Of a DNA stretch of 12,477 bases, positions 1 to 6,711 are shown in pieces. Source of the DNA: Gallionellaceae bacterium UBA5126 (GTDB taxonomy: Bacteria; Pseudomonadota; Gammaproteobacteria; Burkholderiales; Gallionellaceae); the NCBI GenBank assembly GCA_002414205.1, contig DHYQ01000081.1, forward strand, positions 1-12,477. The letters are read 5' to 3'. Positions within the stretch are counted from its first letter, which is position 1. The number at the start of each line of letters is the position of its first letter. The position numbers were made by a program, and so were the translations under genes. The notes under the pieces were generated by a model, which saw nothing but the letters and a program-made list of their open reading frames with translations, did no database searches and was not told the origin of the DNA.

Positions 1-1
1 T

Positions 2-637
2 AGCGAGCGCTTGACCGCTGACCACGTTATCTGGGCCGCACCGCTGTTTGCTTTGCCGAATATTCTGGCGGATTGTCCCGCCGACTTGGCAAGCGCCATT
101 GCCCAAACCAGCCACGCGCCCTGGCTGACGGCCAATCTCACTTTGCGCCAACCGCCCACAGATAAAGGCGGTGCGCCGCTGTCGTGGGACAATGTGCTGT
201 ATGGCACGTCATCATTGGGCTATGTGGTCGCCACTCACCAACGCTTGCGCATCACCCCCGCCCCCACCGTGTTGACCTACTACCGCGCCCTGACTGAAGA
301 CACCCCCGCACAAGGTCGGCAACGCTTGTTGCACACCCCTTGGCGGGTCTGGGCGGAAGAGATTTTGCGCGAACTCAGCGTGCCGCATCCCGACCTGGCC
401 CAACACGTCCAACGCATTGATGTGTGGCGCAACGGACACGCCATGATTCGTCCCACTGTGGGGTTTATCTGGGGCGATGCCCGCGCCCGATTGCTGCAAA
501 CCGGGCGACGATTACACCTCGCGCACGCCGATCTCAGTGGATTTTCGTTGTTTGAAGAAGCCCAATACCGTGGCATTGTGGCGGCGGAACGGGTTATGGC
601 GCAGGAAGGCGTGCGCCATGCCAGTCTGGTGGGCTAA
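2..637 (+). CDS. FAD-dependent oxidoreductase (flavin amine oxidase-like), C-terminal part, 5' end outside window
   Basis: The reading frame is open from the left edge, so the start lies outside the window; the TTG at 11 is only an internal codon. About 211 C-terminal residues are present. The segment near the end (HLAHADLSGFSLFEEAQ, then YRGIVAAERVM) resembles the C-terminal FAD-contacting segment of flavin amine oxidase / phytoene desaturase-type enzymes, where an Asp follows a β-strand and a 'GS/GF..E.A...G..AA' helix packs on the flavin. The middle (residues with TANLTL, GTSSLGYVVATHQ) fits the substrate domain of that fold. The N-terminal dinucleotide-binding motif would be upstream and cannot be checked. 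It ends 6 bases before an S-adenosylmethionine decarboxylase gene, so the two are probably co-transcribed, and a polyamine or amine substrate is a reasonable inference. The exact reaction is unknown. Confidence 0.8.
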   Translation, partial: SERLTADHVIWAAPLFALPNILADCPADLASAIAQTSHAPWLTANLTLRQPPTDKGGAPLSWDNVLYGTSSLGYVVATHQRLRITPAPTVLTYYRALTEDTPAQGRQRLLHTPWRVWAEEILRELSVPHPDLAQHVQRIDVWRNGHAMIRPTVGFIWGDARARLLQTGRRLHLAHADLSGFSLFEEAQYRGIVAAERVMAQEGVRHASLVG

Positions 638-643
638 AGCGCA

Positions 644-1015
644 ATGAACGGCACACAACGCCTCGCCGATTTTGAGCAATGCGCCTGCGATGATGCCTTG
701 TTGCAACAGGTTAGCGCCTTGCAAGTTCTGTGTCTTGCCGCCTGCCAACACGCGGGCGTCACCGTGGTCGCCCACACCTTTTATCAATTCCCGGAGGGCG
801 GCGCAACCGGTGCGGTGGTCTTGGCCGAGTCTCACCTCGCCGTCCATACCTGGCCTGAATTGCGCGCGGTCACCCTGGATATTTACCTTTGCAATTACCG
901 CCAGGACAACAGCGCACGCGTGCAAATGCTGTACGAATTTTTATACGCCGCCTTTAAACCGCAATGCGTTGCAACCCAAAAAATTTTGCGGGGTGCCTTG
1001 GCGTCGTCCCAATGA
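644..1015 (+). CDS. speD: S-adenosylmethionine decarboxylase proenzyme, prokaryotic class 1B (SpeD/SpeH type)
   Basis: This 123-residue protein makes decarboxylated S-adenosylmethionine, the aminopropyl donor for spermidine synthesis. The hallmark AESHLAVHTWPE lies at residues 61-72. Family knowledge (the Thermotoga enzyme) says the proenzyme cleaves itself between Glu62 and Ser63, and Ser63 becomes the catalytic pyruvoyl group. The processing histidine (His68) and catalytic cysteine (Cys83, in YLCNY) fall at exactly the same numbers here. Thr55 stands where the Thermotoga protein has Ser55; a hydroxyl is kept, so the protein is probably active. The length fits the short class 1B form. The ATG at 644 lies 6 bases after the preceding oxidoreductase stop, with no clear ribosome site, which suggests translational coupling. 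No aminopropyltransferase (speE) gene is in the window; it may lie upstream of the oxidoreductase. A bidirectional terminator follows. Confidence 0.93.
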   Translation: MNGTQRLADFEQCACDDALLQQVSALQVLCLAACQHAGVTVVAHTFYQFPEGGATGAVVLAESHLAVHTWPELRAVTLDIYLCNYRQDNSARVQMLYEFLYAAFKPQCVATQKILRGALASSQ

Positions 1016-1081
1016 AGTTGGCACGGCGCCCCTGAAACACCCGTCAATTCCGCGAACATCAGGCGTTCCTGCACAATGCAA

Positions 1082-1114
1082 AACGGCAACCCTAAGGTTG
1101 CCGTTCTGTCTTTT
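1082..1114. terminator. Bidirectional intrinsic terminator between speD and rplS
   Basis: A perfect 10-bp stem (AACGGCAACC at 1082-1091 with GGTTGCCGTT at 1096-1105) closes a CTAA loop. On the plus strand it is followed by CTGTCTTTT; on the minus strand by TTTGCATT. It lies between the convergent genes speD and rplS and could stop transcription from both sides. The T tracts are modest. Confidence 0.75.
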
Positions 1115-1130
1115 CGCTCGCGCGTCGTGA

Positions 1131-1493
1131 TTAACGACGGTTTTCCAGTTTTTCCTTGATACGTGCGGACTTGCCGGAGCGTTCGCGCAGGTAGTACAGC
1201 TTGGCGCGACGAACAGCACCGCGACGCTTCACTTCGATGGAAGCGATCAGGGGGGAGTAGGTTTGGAAAGTACGTTCCACGCCTTCACCGGCGGAGATTT
1301 TACGCACGATGAAGCTGGAATTCAGACCACGGTTGCGCTTGGCAATCACCACGCCTTCGTAAGCCTGTACCCGCTTGCGGGTGCCTTCAACCACGTTCAC
1401 GCCCACCACCACGGTGTCGCCAGGGGCGAAGTCGGGGATGGTTTTGCCCAGACGGGCGATTTCTTCTTGTTCCAGTTGTGCAATCAGATTCAT
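1131..1493 (-). CDS. rplS: 50S ribosomal protein L19
   Basis: This 120-residue protein is ribosomal protein L19, located at the 30S-50S interface. Recognisable stretches are the N-terminal [11 protein letters not shown], the [20 protein letters not shown] core, [20 protein letters not shown], and the basic tail [17 protein letters not shown]. The start is ATG at 1493 rather than the in-frame codon at 1517: family alignments begin at MNLI, and AAGGAA lies just upstream, inside the end of trmD. One base separates this start from the trmD stop, so translation is probably coupled. It is the last gene of the rpsP-rimM-trmD-rplS operon, ending at the bidirectional terminator shared with speD. Confidence 0.97.
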   Translation of the reverse strand: MNLIAQLEQEEIARLGKTIPDFAPGDTVVVGVNVVEGTRKRVQAYEGVVIAKRNRGLNSSFIVRKISAGEGVERTFQTYSPLIASIEVKRRGAVRRAKLYYLRERSGKSARIKEKLENRR

Positions 1494-1494
1494 T

Positions 1495-2274
1495 TCACTG
1501 TTCCTTGTTTTCGTCATGTAAGTCTTGTTCCTTCTGGAACGCTGCCAGAAGCCGAGACTCCTCTTTGTTCAGGTTGCGTTTAGCCAGCAAATCAGGCCGA
1601 CGCAACCAGGTTCTGCCCAGGGATTGTTGCAGCCGCCAGCGGTTGATGTCGGCATGATGACCGGACAACAGCACCGGGGGCACGGCTACCCCTTGAAACA
1701 CCTCCGGGCGGGTGTAGTGTGGGCAATCCAGCAGGCCATCCACGAAGGAGTCCTGCTCGGCGGACTGGGCATCGCCCAGCACACCCGGCAATTGCCGTAC
1801 CACACTATCCACCAGCACCATCGCTGCCAGTTCTCCACCGGACAACACGTAGTCGCCGATGGAAATTTCTTCGTCAATGTAGGCGGCGATTAACCGCTCA
1901 TCGACACCTTCGTAGCGCCCGGCCAGCAGGATCAGCCCTTCCTGTGGCTCGGCGGCACGCTGTTTGACCCAGGCGTGGGTCAGCATAAGGCCTTGTGGTG
2001 ACAGATACACCACCCGACTGCGTGTCGCACCCTGCTGCTGTTGCCGCGCCTTGGCGGCTTCAATTGCCGCCGCCAGTGGCTCGGCCAGCATCACCATGCC
2101 GGGGCCGCCGCCGTAAGGGCGGTCATCGACCGTGCGATAGCGATCCTGGGTGAAATCACGCGGATTCCAAGTCTGCAACTGAAAGCAGTTCTGCTTCAGC
2201 CCGCGACTGCTGACACCATGTTGGGTCAGCGCGTCGAACATTTGCGGAAATAACGTGACGACATCAAATTGCAC
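1495..2274 (-). CDS. trmD: tRNA (guanine(37)-N1)-methyltransferase
   Basis: The 259-residue protein is TrmD, which transfers a methyl group from S-adenosylmethionine to N1 of G37 in tRNAs reading CNN codons and so prevents +1 frameshifting. The SPOUT trefoil-knot motifs are present: VVYLSPQG (88-95), [13 protein letters not shown] (116-128) and [14 protein letters not shown] (137-150). Asp175 in EQDSF corresponds by alignment from memory to the catalytic Asp of the E. coli enzyme. The C-terminal tRNA-binding domain carries [13 protein letters not shown] and [18 protein letters not shown]. The start codon is GTG (minus strand, 2274-2272) with GGAAGA a few bases upstream. One base separates it from rimM and one from rplS. 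Length and operon position match the family. Confidence 0.97.
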   Translation of the reverse strand: MQFDVVTLFPQMFDALTQHGVSSRGLKQNCFQLQTWNPRDFTQDRYRTVDDRPYGGGPGMVMLAEPLAAAIEAAKARQQQQGATRSRVVYLSPQGLMLTHAWVKQRAAEPQEGLILLAGRYEGVDERLIAAYIDEEISIGDYVLSGGELAAMVLVDSVVRQLPGVLGDAQSAEQDSFVDGLLDCPHYTRPEVFQGVAVPPVLLSGHHADINRWRLQQSLGRTWLRRPDLLAKRNLNKEESRLLAAFQKEQDLHDENKEQ

Positions 2275-2275
2275 G

Positions 2276-2809
2276 TTAATCTTCCAGCAACCAGTCCACC
2301 TGAATCTGCCGCGCCGCTAAATCCACCTTCAGCACGGCGTTGGCGACAAAGGGAATCAGCACTTCGCCGTTATCTCCCTGCACCACCAGCACGTCATTGG
2401 CTCCGGTTTCCAGCAGGTTGTGTACCGTGCCCAACGCTTGTCCCGCCAGATTCACCACGTTCAAGCCGATTAAATCCGACCAGTAAAACTGATCTTCATC
2501 CGGCTCCGGCATGGCGCTGCGCGGCACCGCCACCAGCCAGCCACGCAGCTTTTCAGCCGCAGTGCGGTCGGGGCAATCGGGCAACTGGGCCACCACAAAT
2601 TTGGCATGTGCCTCGGCCTGTTTGACCGTGACGGCCCGCCAGGGGCCTTGCTCCGTTGGCGCAATTTGCCAGACCGGGTAGTCCAGCAAGCTGTCCAGAT
2701 ATTCGGTAAACGACTGGATTTTCACCCAGCCACGCACGCCATGGGCATTGGCGATGCGTCCCATGACGACCATGGGTTCACCGGGATTAGGCAGCGGCGA
2801 CACTCGCAC
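2276..2809 (-). CDS. rimM: Ribosome maturation factor RimM
   Basis: RimM helps mature the 30S subunit head, binding S19 and assisting 16S rRNA processing. The N-terminal RimM domain begins [19 protein letters not shown], and the C-terminal PRC-barrel domain reads [17 protein letters not shown], then [18 protein letters not shown], ending QVDWLLED. The start is uncertain. The frame extends to a GTG at 2809, which overlaps the end of rpsP by 23 bases and gives 177 residues, close to the E. coli length. That GTG has no convincing ribosome site. An internal ATG at 2773, with GGTGA upstream and 13 bases after the rpsP stop, gives 165 residues and is a good alternative. It is the second gene of the ribosomal operon; its stop is one base from the trmD start. 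Confidence 0.93.
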   Translation of the reverse strand: MRVSPLPNPGEPMVVMGRIANAHGVRGWVKIQSFTEYLDSLLDYPVWQIAPTEQGPWRAVTVKQAEAHAKFVVAQLPDCPDRTAAEKLRGWLVAVPRSAMPEPDEDQFYWSDLIGLNVVNLAGQALGTVHNLLETGANDVLVVQGDNGEVLIPFVANAVLKVDLAARQIQVDWLLED

Positions 2810-3044
2810 CGTTGCGCTTGACCAGCTTGGCTACGGCGTCGCTCAATTGCGCGCCACGGCTTTGCCAACCTTGCACTTTAGCCATGTCCAGACGCAGGGC
2901 TTCCTGGCCTTCCTTGGCAACGGGGTTGTAGAAACCGACGCGTTCGATGAAACGACCATCGCGGCGGTTGCGGGAGTCAGTTACGACCACATTGAAAAAC
3001 GGACGGTTCTTGGAACCGCCGCGCGAAAGACGAATAATAACCAT
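2787..3044 (-). CDS. rpsP: 30S ribosomal protein S16
   Basis: This 85-residue protein is ribosomal protein S16, needed for 30S assembly. The diagnostic N-terminus [20 protein letters not shown] and the following [20 protein letters not shown] are near-identical to many proteobacterial S16 proteins. The ATG at 3044 is preceded by GAGGAAGA at an 8-base spacing, a strong ribosome site. The same frame stays open further upstream across cbbR, but that is a shadow. It is the first gene of the rpsP-rimM-trmD-rplS operon. Confidence 0.97.
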   Translation of the reverse strand: MVIIRLSRGGSKNRPFFNVVVTDSRNRRDGRFIERVGFYNPVAKEGQEALRLDMAKVQGWQSRGAQLSDAVAKLVKRNGASVAAA

Positions 3045-3088
3045 GGATGGTTCTTCCTCAAAAATTAAGCGGAGCGAAAAGGGCGCGG

Positions 3089-3118
3089 ATTGTACGCCAT
3101 GCGAAGAGGGTAAGGCAA
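3089..3118 (-). promoter_or_regulatory. Predicted sigma70 promoter of the rpsP operon
   Basis: On the minus strand a -35 box TTGCCT (3118-3113) and a -10 box TACAAT (3094-3089) are separated by 18 bases. This places the transcript start near 3082, some 38 bases before the rpsP ATG. It is the best promoter-like match in the 97-base gap between cbbR and rpsP. No clear hairpin terminator for cbbR is seen in the gap; there are only T-rich stretches just after its stop, so some read-through from cbbR into the ribosomal operon is possible. Confidence 0.6.
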
Positions 3119-3141
3119 GGAAAAAACAGCAAAAACCGGCA

Positions 3142-4035
3142 TCAGGGCATGGGTCGGGACAGCAAAAATTGCTTAAAGGCTTCTGCCGCACTCGACAAGC
3201 GTTTTTGCTGGCGATGCGCGACAAACCAGTGCCGCAACAAAGGAAAGTGTTCCACATGCAGCACCACCAGTCGCCCGGTTTCCAGCTCCAACTCCAAACT
3301 ATCCAGCGACAGCATACCCAGCCCCATTCCCGCCTGCACCGCCTGCTTGATCGCCTCGTTGGTTTCCATCTCCATGCGGACATTGGGATGAATGCGGTGC
3401 TTGGCAAATAGCCGCTCCATGGCGCTGCGCGTGCCCGAACCCGGTTCACGCAACAGAAACGGCTCCTCCGCCAAGCGGGAAAATTTCACATTTTCCTGTT
3501 GCGCCAACGGATGATTGGGGGCGGCGATCACCACCAGCAAATTATCCTTGAAGCGCTCGGCAAGCAAATCGTGCTCCTCTGGCGGCTGCCCCATAATCGC
3601 CAAGTCGGTATTGTTTTCGTCCAATTGCTTCAAAACGGCATCACGGTTCGCCACATGCAAACTAATCTGAATGCTCGGATGCAACTGACAAAATTCCGCC
3701 AATAGCTGTGGCGTAAAATAGTTAGCGGTATTCACGACCGACAATTTCAACTTACCCTGCTCCAGACCTTTCAGACGATTGAACACCGCCTCAATTTCCT
3801 CTAGTTGCTGCGCAATGTGGCGACTGTACGGATATAACTCCCGCCCCGCTTCCGTCAGGAAGATTTTCTTCCCCATCTGCTCAAACAGCGGCAAGCCAAC
3901 ATGCTCTTCCAATTGCTTGATTTGCATAGACACTGCGGGCTGGGATAGGTATAGTTCCCGCGCCGCCCGTGAGTGATTCAGGCAGGTGGCAACCTTCTCG
4001 AAAACTTGCAATTGACGCAAAGTAAAGTGCAGCAT
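3142..4035 (-). CDS. cbbR: LysR-family transcriptional regulator of CO2 fixation genes (CbbR)
   Basis: The 297-residue protein is a full-length LysR-type regulator. Residues 3-62 form the winged helix-turn-helix: [13 protein letters not shown], then [23 protein letters not shown] as the HTH, then [21 protein letters not shown] as the wing. The remainder fits the two-lobed periplasmic-binding-like effector domain, with [13 protein letters not shown] opening it and [16 protein letters not shown] in the second lobe. Divergent placement next to cbbM is the usual context of CbbR, which in autotrophs activates cbb operons in response to metabolites such as RuBP, NADPH or phosphoenolpyruvate. The ATG at 4035 fits the family N-terminus, although no clear ribosome site precedes it. 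An inverted repeat overlapping the likely cbbR promoter region suggests autoregulation. The name rests on fold plus context. Confidence 0.92.
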   Translation of the reverse strand: MLHFTLRQLQVFEKVATCLNHSRAARELYLSQPAVSMQIKQLEEHVGLPLFEQMGKKIFLTEAGRELYPYSRHIAQQLEEIEAVFNRLKGLEQGKLKLSVVNTANYFTPQLLAEFCQLHPSIQISLHVANRDAVLKQLDENNTDLAIMGQPPEEHDLLAERFKDNLLVVIAAPNHPLAQQENVKFSRLAEEPFLLREPGSGTRSAMERLFAKHRIHPNVRMEMETNEAIKQAVQAGMGLGMLSLDSLELELETGRLVVLHVEHFPLLRHWFVAHRQQKRLSSAAEAFKQFLLSRPMP

Positions 4036-4077
4036 GGTGGGTCAACACATGGTTGTGAATACAGAGCATTAAACCAT

Positions 4078-4109
4078 AATTATTTCTTATCAATGTGATA
4101 AAAATAATT
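4078..4109. promoter_or_regulatory. Extended palindrome, probable CbbR operator
   Basis: The core TTATCA-ATG-TGATAA (4087-4101) is a perfect 6-bp dyad containing the T-N11-A pattern (T4088 to A4100) typical of LysR-type binding sites. Flanking AATTATTT (4078-4085) and AAATAATT (4102-4109) extend the symmetry to 14 paired positions per side with a single unpaired C at 4086. It lies between cbbR and cbbM, centred about 54 bases upstream of the predicted cbbM transcript start, where LysR activators commonly bind. A weaker dyad, CTAT (4112-4115) with ATAG (4128-4131), follows and could be the activation half-site. Confidence 0.65.
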
Positions 4110-4112
4110 GAC

Positions 4113-4141
4113 TATCACTTATGAAAAATAGCCTTTATAGT
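4113..4141 (+). promoter_or_regulatory. Predicted cbbM promoter
   Basis: A -10-like TATAGT (4136-4141) is 17 bases downstream of a weak -35-like TATCAC (4113-4118). A weak -35 is what one expects for an activator-dependent promoter. A better -35 match, TTGACT (4108-4113), would leave a 22-base spacer and is less likely. The predicted start is about 4148, giving a leader of roughly 115 bases. Not verified. Confidence 0.4.
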
Positions 4142-4162
4142 GCGCTCCATGAACAAGACGTT

Positions 4163-4222
4163 GCCAGTGTAGAACACTGGCGAGGGGCACCAAGGGAGTA
4201 GCCTCACCCAGACGGGTTGAGG
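4163..4222 (+). promoter_or_regulatory. Two stem-loops in the cbbM mRNA leader
   Basis: The first hairpin is a perfect 8-bp stem with a 3-base loop: GCCAGTGT-AGA-ACACTGGC at 4163-4181. The second pairs CCTCA (4202-4206) with TGAGG (4218-4222) and CCC (4207-4209) with GGG (4214-4216), leaving one bulged T. Neither has a T tract, so terminator function is unlikely; leader stability or translational control is more plausible. CCTCAC (4202-4207) is also complementary to GTGAGG (4255-4260), next to the cbbM ribosome site. Confidence 0.5.
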
Positions 4223-4262
4223 AATTCAAAAACTATCATTAAATCAAATAAGGAGTGAGGTA

Positions 4263-5675
4263 ATGGATCAATCCAATCGTTACGCAAGACTGGACCTGAA
4301 TGAAGCAGATCTGATCGCTGGCGGCAAGCACTTGCTGGTTGCATACAAGCTGATCCCTGCCAAGGGTTATGGCTTCCTGGAAGTGGCTGCGCACGTAGCC
4401 GCTGAATCTTCCACTGGCACCAACGTGGAAGTATCCACCACCGACGACTTCACCCGTGGTGTTGACGCGCTGGTGTACGAAATCGACGAAACCGCTTTCG
4501 GTGACGACCCTGTTAAGGGCGGCGGTTTGATGAAGATCGCCTATCCAGTCGAACTGTTCGACCCGAACCTGATCGACGGTTACTACAACATTTCCCACAT
4601 GTGGTCTTTGATCCTGGGCAACAATCAAGGTATGGGCGACCACGTGGGTCTGCGCATGCTGGACTTCTTGGTGCCTGAGCAAATGATCCGCAAGTTCGAT
4701 GGCCCTAGCGCTGGTATCGCCGATCTGTGGCGCGTGCTGGGTCGTCCAGAAGTGGACGGCGGCTACATCGCCGGCACCATCATCAAGCCTAAGCTGGGTC
4801 TGCGTCCTGATCCGTTCGCCAAGGCTTGCTACGACTTCTGGTTGGGTGGCGACTTCATCAAGAACGACGAACCACAAGCCAACCAACCATTCTGCCCAAT
4901 GGAAGTGGTCATTCCTAAGGTTGTGCAGTCCATGGATCGTGCCCAACAAGAAACCGGCCAAGCCAAGCTGTTCTCCGCGAACGTGACCGCTGACTTCCAC
5001 GGCGAAATGATCAAGCGCGGCGAATACATCCTGGGCGAATTCGCCAAGATCGGTTCCGAAAAGCACGTTGCCTTCCTGGTGGATGGCTTCGTGACCGGTC
5101 CAGCAGGTGTGACCACATGCCGTCGTGCATTCCCTGACACCTTCTTGCACTTCCACCGTGCTGGCCATGGCGCGCTGACTTCCTACAAGTCGCCTATGGG
5201 TATGGATCCCGTGTGCTACATGAAGCTCTCCCGTCTGATGGGCGCTTCCGGTATTCACACCGGCACCATGGGCTACGGCAAGATGGAAGGCCACGCCAAA
5301 GAAACCGTGCTGGCGTACATGCTGGAACGTGACGAGTGCCAAGGGCCTTACTTCTACCAGAAGTTCTACGGCATGAAGCCTACCTGCCCAATCATCTCCG
5401 GCGGCATGAACGCACTGCGTTTGCCTGGTTTCTTCGAGAACTTGGGTCACGGCAACCTGATCAACACCTGCGGCGGCGGCTCCTTCGGCCACATCGACAG
5501 CCCGGCTGCTGGCGGTATCTCGCTGGGTCAAGCCTACGAGTGCTGGAAGTCTGGTGCCGATCCAATCGAATACGCCAAGACCCACAAGGAATTCGCCCGC
5601 GCATTCGATTCCTTCCCCAAGGATGGCGACAAGCTGTTCCCCGGTTGGCGCGAAAAGCTGGGCGCACACAAGTAA
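4263..5675 (+). CDS. cbbM: Ribulose-1,5-bisphosphate carboxylase/oxygenase, form II large subunit
   Basis: The 470-residue protein is form II RuBisCO, which carboxylates ribulose-1,5-bisphosphate to two 3-phosphoglycerates in the Calvin cycle. Form II enzymes are dimers (or multiples of dimers) of the large subunit without a small subunit, and none is encoded here. Active-site signatures are intact: [10 protein letters not shown] with Lys175, and [10 protein letters not shown] with the carbamylated Lys200 and metal ligands Asp202 and Glu203. They correspond to Lys166, Lys191, Asp193 and Glu194 of the Rhodospirillum enzyme, with the same 25-residue spacing between the lysines. His296 (in [10 protein letters not shown]) and loop-6 Lys340 (in [11 protein letters not shown]) are also present. 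AAGGAG lies 7 bases before the ATG. Codons look restricted, as in a highly expressed gene, and leave a long spurious antisense frame. A strong terminator follows. Confidence 0.98.
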   Translation: MDQSNRYARLDLNEADLIAGGKHLLVAYKLIPAKGYGFLEVAAHVAAESSTGTNVEVSTTDDFTRGVDALVYEIDETAFGDDPVKGGGLMKIAYPVELFDPNLIDGYYNISHMWSLILGNNQGMGDHVGLRMLDFLVPEQMIRKFDGPSAGIADLWRVLGRPEVDGGYIAGTIIKPKLGLRPDPFAKACYDFWLGGDFIKNDEPQANQPFCPMEVVIPKVVQSMDRAQQETGQAKLFSANVTADFHGEMIKRGEYILGEFAKIGSEKHVAFLVDGFVTGPAGVTTCRRAFPDTFLHFHRAGHGALTSYKSPMGMDPVCYMKLSRLMGASGIHTGTMGYGKMEGHAKETVLAYMLERDECQGPYFYQKFYGMKPTCPIISGGMNALRLPGFFENLGHGNLINTCGGGSFGHIDSPAAGGISLGQAYECWKSGADPIEYAKTHKEFARAFDSFPKDGDKLFPGWREKLGAHK

Positions 5676-5712
5676 GCCTGGCGGCAGCGTAAGCTGTTCC
5701 AAAGCAGAAAAG

Positions 5713-5740
5713 CGCCCCCACTTGATGGGGGCGTTTTTTT
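5713..5740 (+). terminator. Strong intrinsic terminator after cbbM
   Basis: An 8-bp GC-rich stem (CGCCCCCA at 5713-5720 with TGGGGGCG at 5726-5733) has a 5-base loop and is followed directly by seven T residues. It should end most cbbM transcripts and set cbbQO expression below that of RuBisCO. Confidence 0.92.
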
Positions 5741-5784
5741 CCCGGAGTAGAAAACCGCATACCAGTGCGGGATTGGATGAACCC

Positions 5785-5832
5785 GGCGTGTTTGCATTGC
5801 CTTCACCGAGGCGAGGTCAACGCAAACACGCC
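5785..5832 (+). promoter_or_regulatory. Long inverted repeat / stem-loop directly upstream of cbbQ
   Basis: GGCGTGTTTGC (5785-5795) and GCAAACACGCC (5822-5832) are perfect 11-base inverted repeats. Past an A·C mismatch, TTG (5797-5799) and CAA (5818-5820) extend the stem by three pairs. The right arm ends 3 bases before the AAAGGAG ribosome site of cbbQ. There is no T tract. It could stabilise or set the 5' end of the cbbQO mRNA, affect ribosome access, or act as a DNA operator. A smaller hairpin, CCGCA (5755-5759) with TGCGG (5766-5770), lies upstream. No convincing promoter was found between the cbbM terminator and cbbQ. Confidence 0.55.
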
Positions 5833-5848
5833 CTCAAAGGAGATCGAG

Positions 5849-6652
5849 ATGGATAGCAAAGAACAATATCGCGTACACAAGGAGCCGTTTTACCAAGCGC
5901 AAGGCAACGAGGTTGAACTGTACGAGGCCGCCTACGCCGCCCGCCTGCCAGTGATGGTCAAAGGCCCGACCGGCTGCGGCAAGTCGCGCTTCATCGAATA
6001 CATGGCCTGGAAGCTCAACAAGCCGCTGATCACCGTGGCTTGTAATGAAGACATGACCGCCTCCGATCTGGTCGGTCGTTATTTGCTGGATGCCAACGGC
6101 ACCCGCTGGTTGGACGGCCCACTGACCACCGCCGCCCGTATCGGCGCAATCTGCTATCTGGATGAAATCGTCGAAGCACGTCAGGACACCACCGTGGTGA
6201 TCCACCCGCTGACCGACCACCGTCGCACCCTGCCGCTGGACAAAAAAGGCGAACTGATTGAGGCCCACCCGGATTTTCAGTTGGTGATTTCCTACAACCC
6301 CGGCTACCAGAGCCTGATGAAGGATCTGAAGCAGTCCACCAAGCAACGTTTCACCGGCTTTGAATTCGACTATCCCGCCGCCGAACTGGAAACCGGGATT
6401 TTGGCTGCCGAAACCGGCTTGGATAAGAGCGTGGCAAGCAAGCTGGTGCAAATCGGCCAAGCCGCCCGCAACCTCAAGGGTCACGGTCTGGACGAAGGGA
6501 TTTCCACCCGTTTGCTGGTTTACGCGGCCACTTTGATCAAGAACGGCGTGACCGCCACGGACGCCTGCCGCATGGCGCTGGTGCGTCCGATCACCGATGA
6601 CGCCGACATCCGTGACACGCTGGATCACGCAATCGACGCCGCATTTGGTTAA
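5849..6652 (+). CDS. cbbQ: CbbQ, MoxR-type AAA+ ATPase subunit of RuBisCO activase
   Basis: The 267-residue protein is the AAA+ motor of the CbbQO RuBisCO activase, which pulls on RuBisCO to release inhibitory sugar phosphates. Walker A is GPTGCGKS (39-46), Walker B is CYLDE (101-105), sensor 1 is Asn149 in VISYNPGYQ, and Arg166 in STKQRF is a likely arginine finger. The C-terminal part contains KGHGLDEGISTRLLVYAA, typical of the NirQ/NorQ/CbbQ/GvpN group. The ATG at 5849 is chosen because AAAGGAG lies 6 bases upstream and the family starts here; an in-frame codon at 5765 would only translate the leader hairpin. Known CbbQ works as a hexamer with one CbbO. Position after cbbM and before cbbO supports the CbbQ name over NorQ or NirQ. 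Confidence 0.95.
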   Translation: MDSKEQYRVHKEPFYQAQGNEVELYEAAYAARLPVMVKGPTGCGKSRFIEYMAWKLNKPLITVACNEDMTASDLVGRYLLDANGTRWLDGPLTTAARIGAICYLDEIVEARQDTTVVIHPLTDHRRTLPLDKKGELIEAHPDFQLVISYNPGYQSLMKDLKQSTKQRFTGFEFDYPAAELETGILAAETGLDKSVASKLVQIGQAARNLKGHGLDEGISTRLLVYAATLIKNGVTATDACRMALVRPITDDADIRDTLDHAIDAAFG

Positions 6653-6664
6653 GTAGAAAAACAC

Positions 6665-6681
6665 GCCCGGCATGGCCGGGC
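6665..6681 (+). promoter_or_regulatory. Stem-loop in the cbbQ-cbbO spacer
   Basis: A perfect 7-bp GC stem, GCCCGGC-ATG-GCCGGGC, lies 12 bases after the cbbQ stop and 19 bases before the cbbO ribosome site. With no T tract it is probably an RNA processing or 3'-stabilising element rather than a terminator. It may help keep CbbQ in excess over CbbO, which would suit the reported hexamer-to-monomer ratio; that is inference. Confidence 0.5.
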
Positions 6682-6711
6682 AGACGTAACGAATGCAAGC
6701 AGGGGATGACG

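Noticed and set aside
644-1015. speD as an inactive paralog because Thr55 replaces Ser55
   Set aside because: Glu62, Ser63, His68 and Cys83 are all kept and Thr retains the hydroxyl; nothing else suggests loss of function.
3119-3141. T-rich minus-strand stretch after cbbR as a terminator
   Set aside because: There are T runs but no convincing stem before them.
2787-3449. An S16 protein with a 135-residue N-terminal extension
   Set aside because: The extension runs in the wrong frame through cbbR, and a strong ribosome site and ATG at 3044 give the normal S16 length.
4239-5702. A 487-codon open frame on the minus strand covering all of cbbM
   Set aside because: It mirrors the restricted codon use of a highly expressed gene. 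The plus strand encodes an intact RuBisCO, and the antisense protein has low complexity and no recognisable domain.
5765-5848. An earlier start for cbbQ at 5765
   Set aside because: It would translate the leader stem-loop; the ATG at 5849 has a well-placed AAAGGAG and matches the family start.
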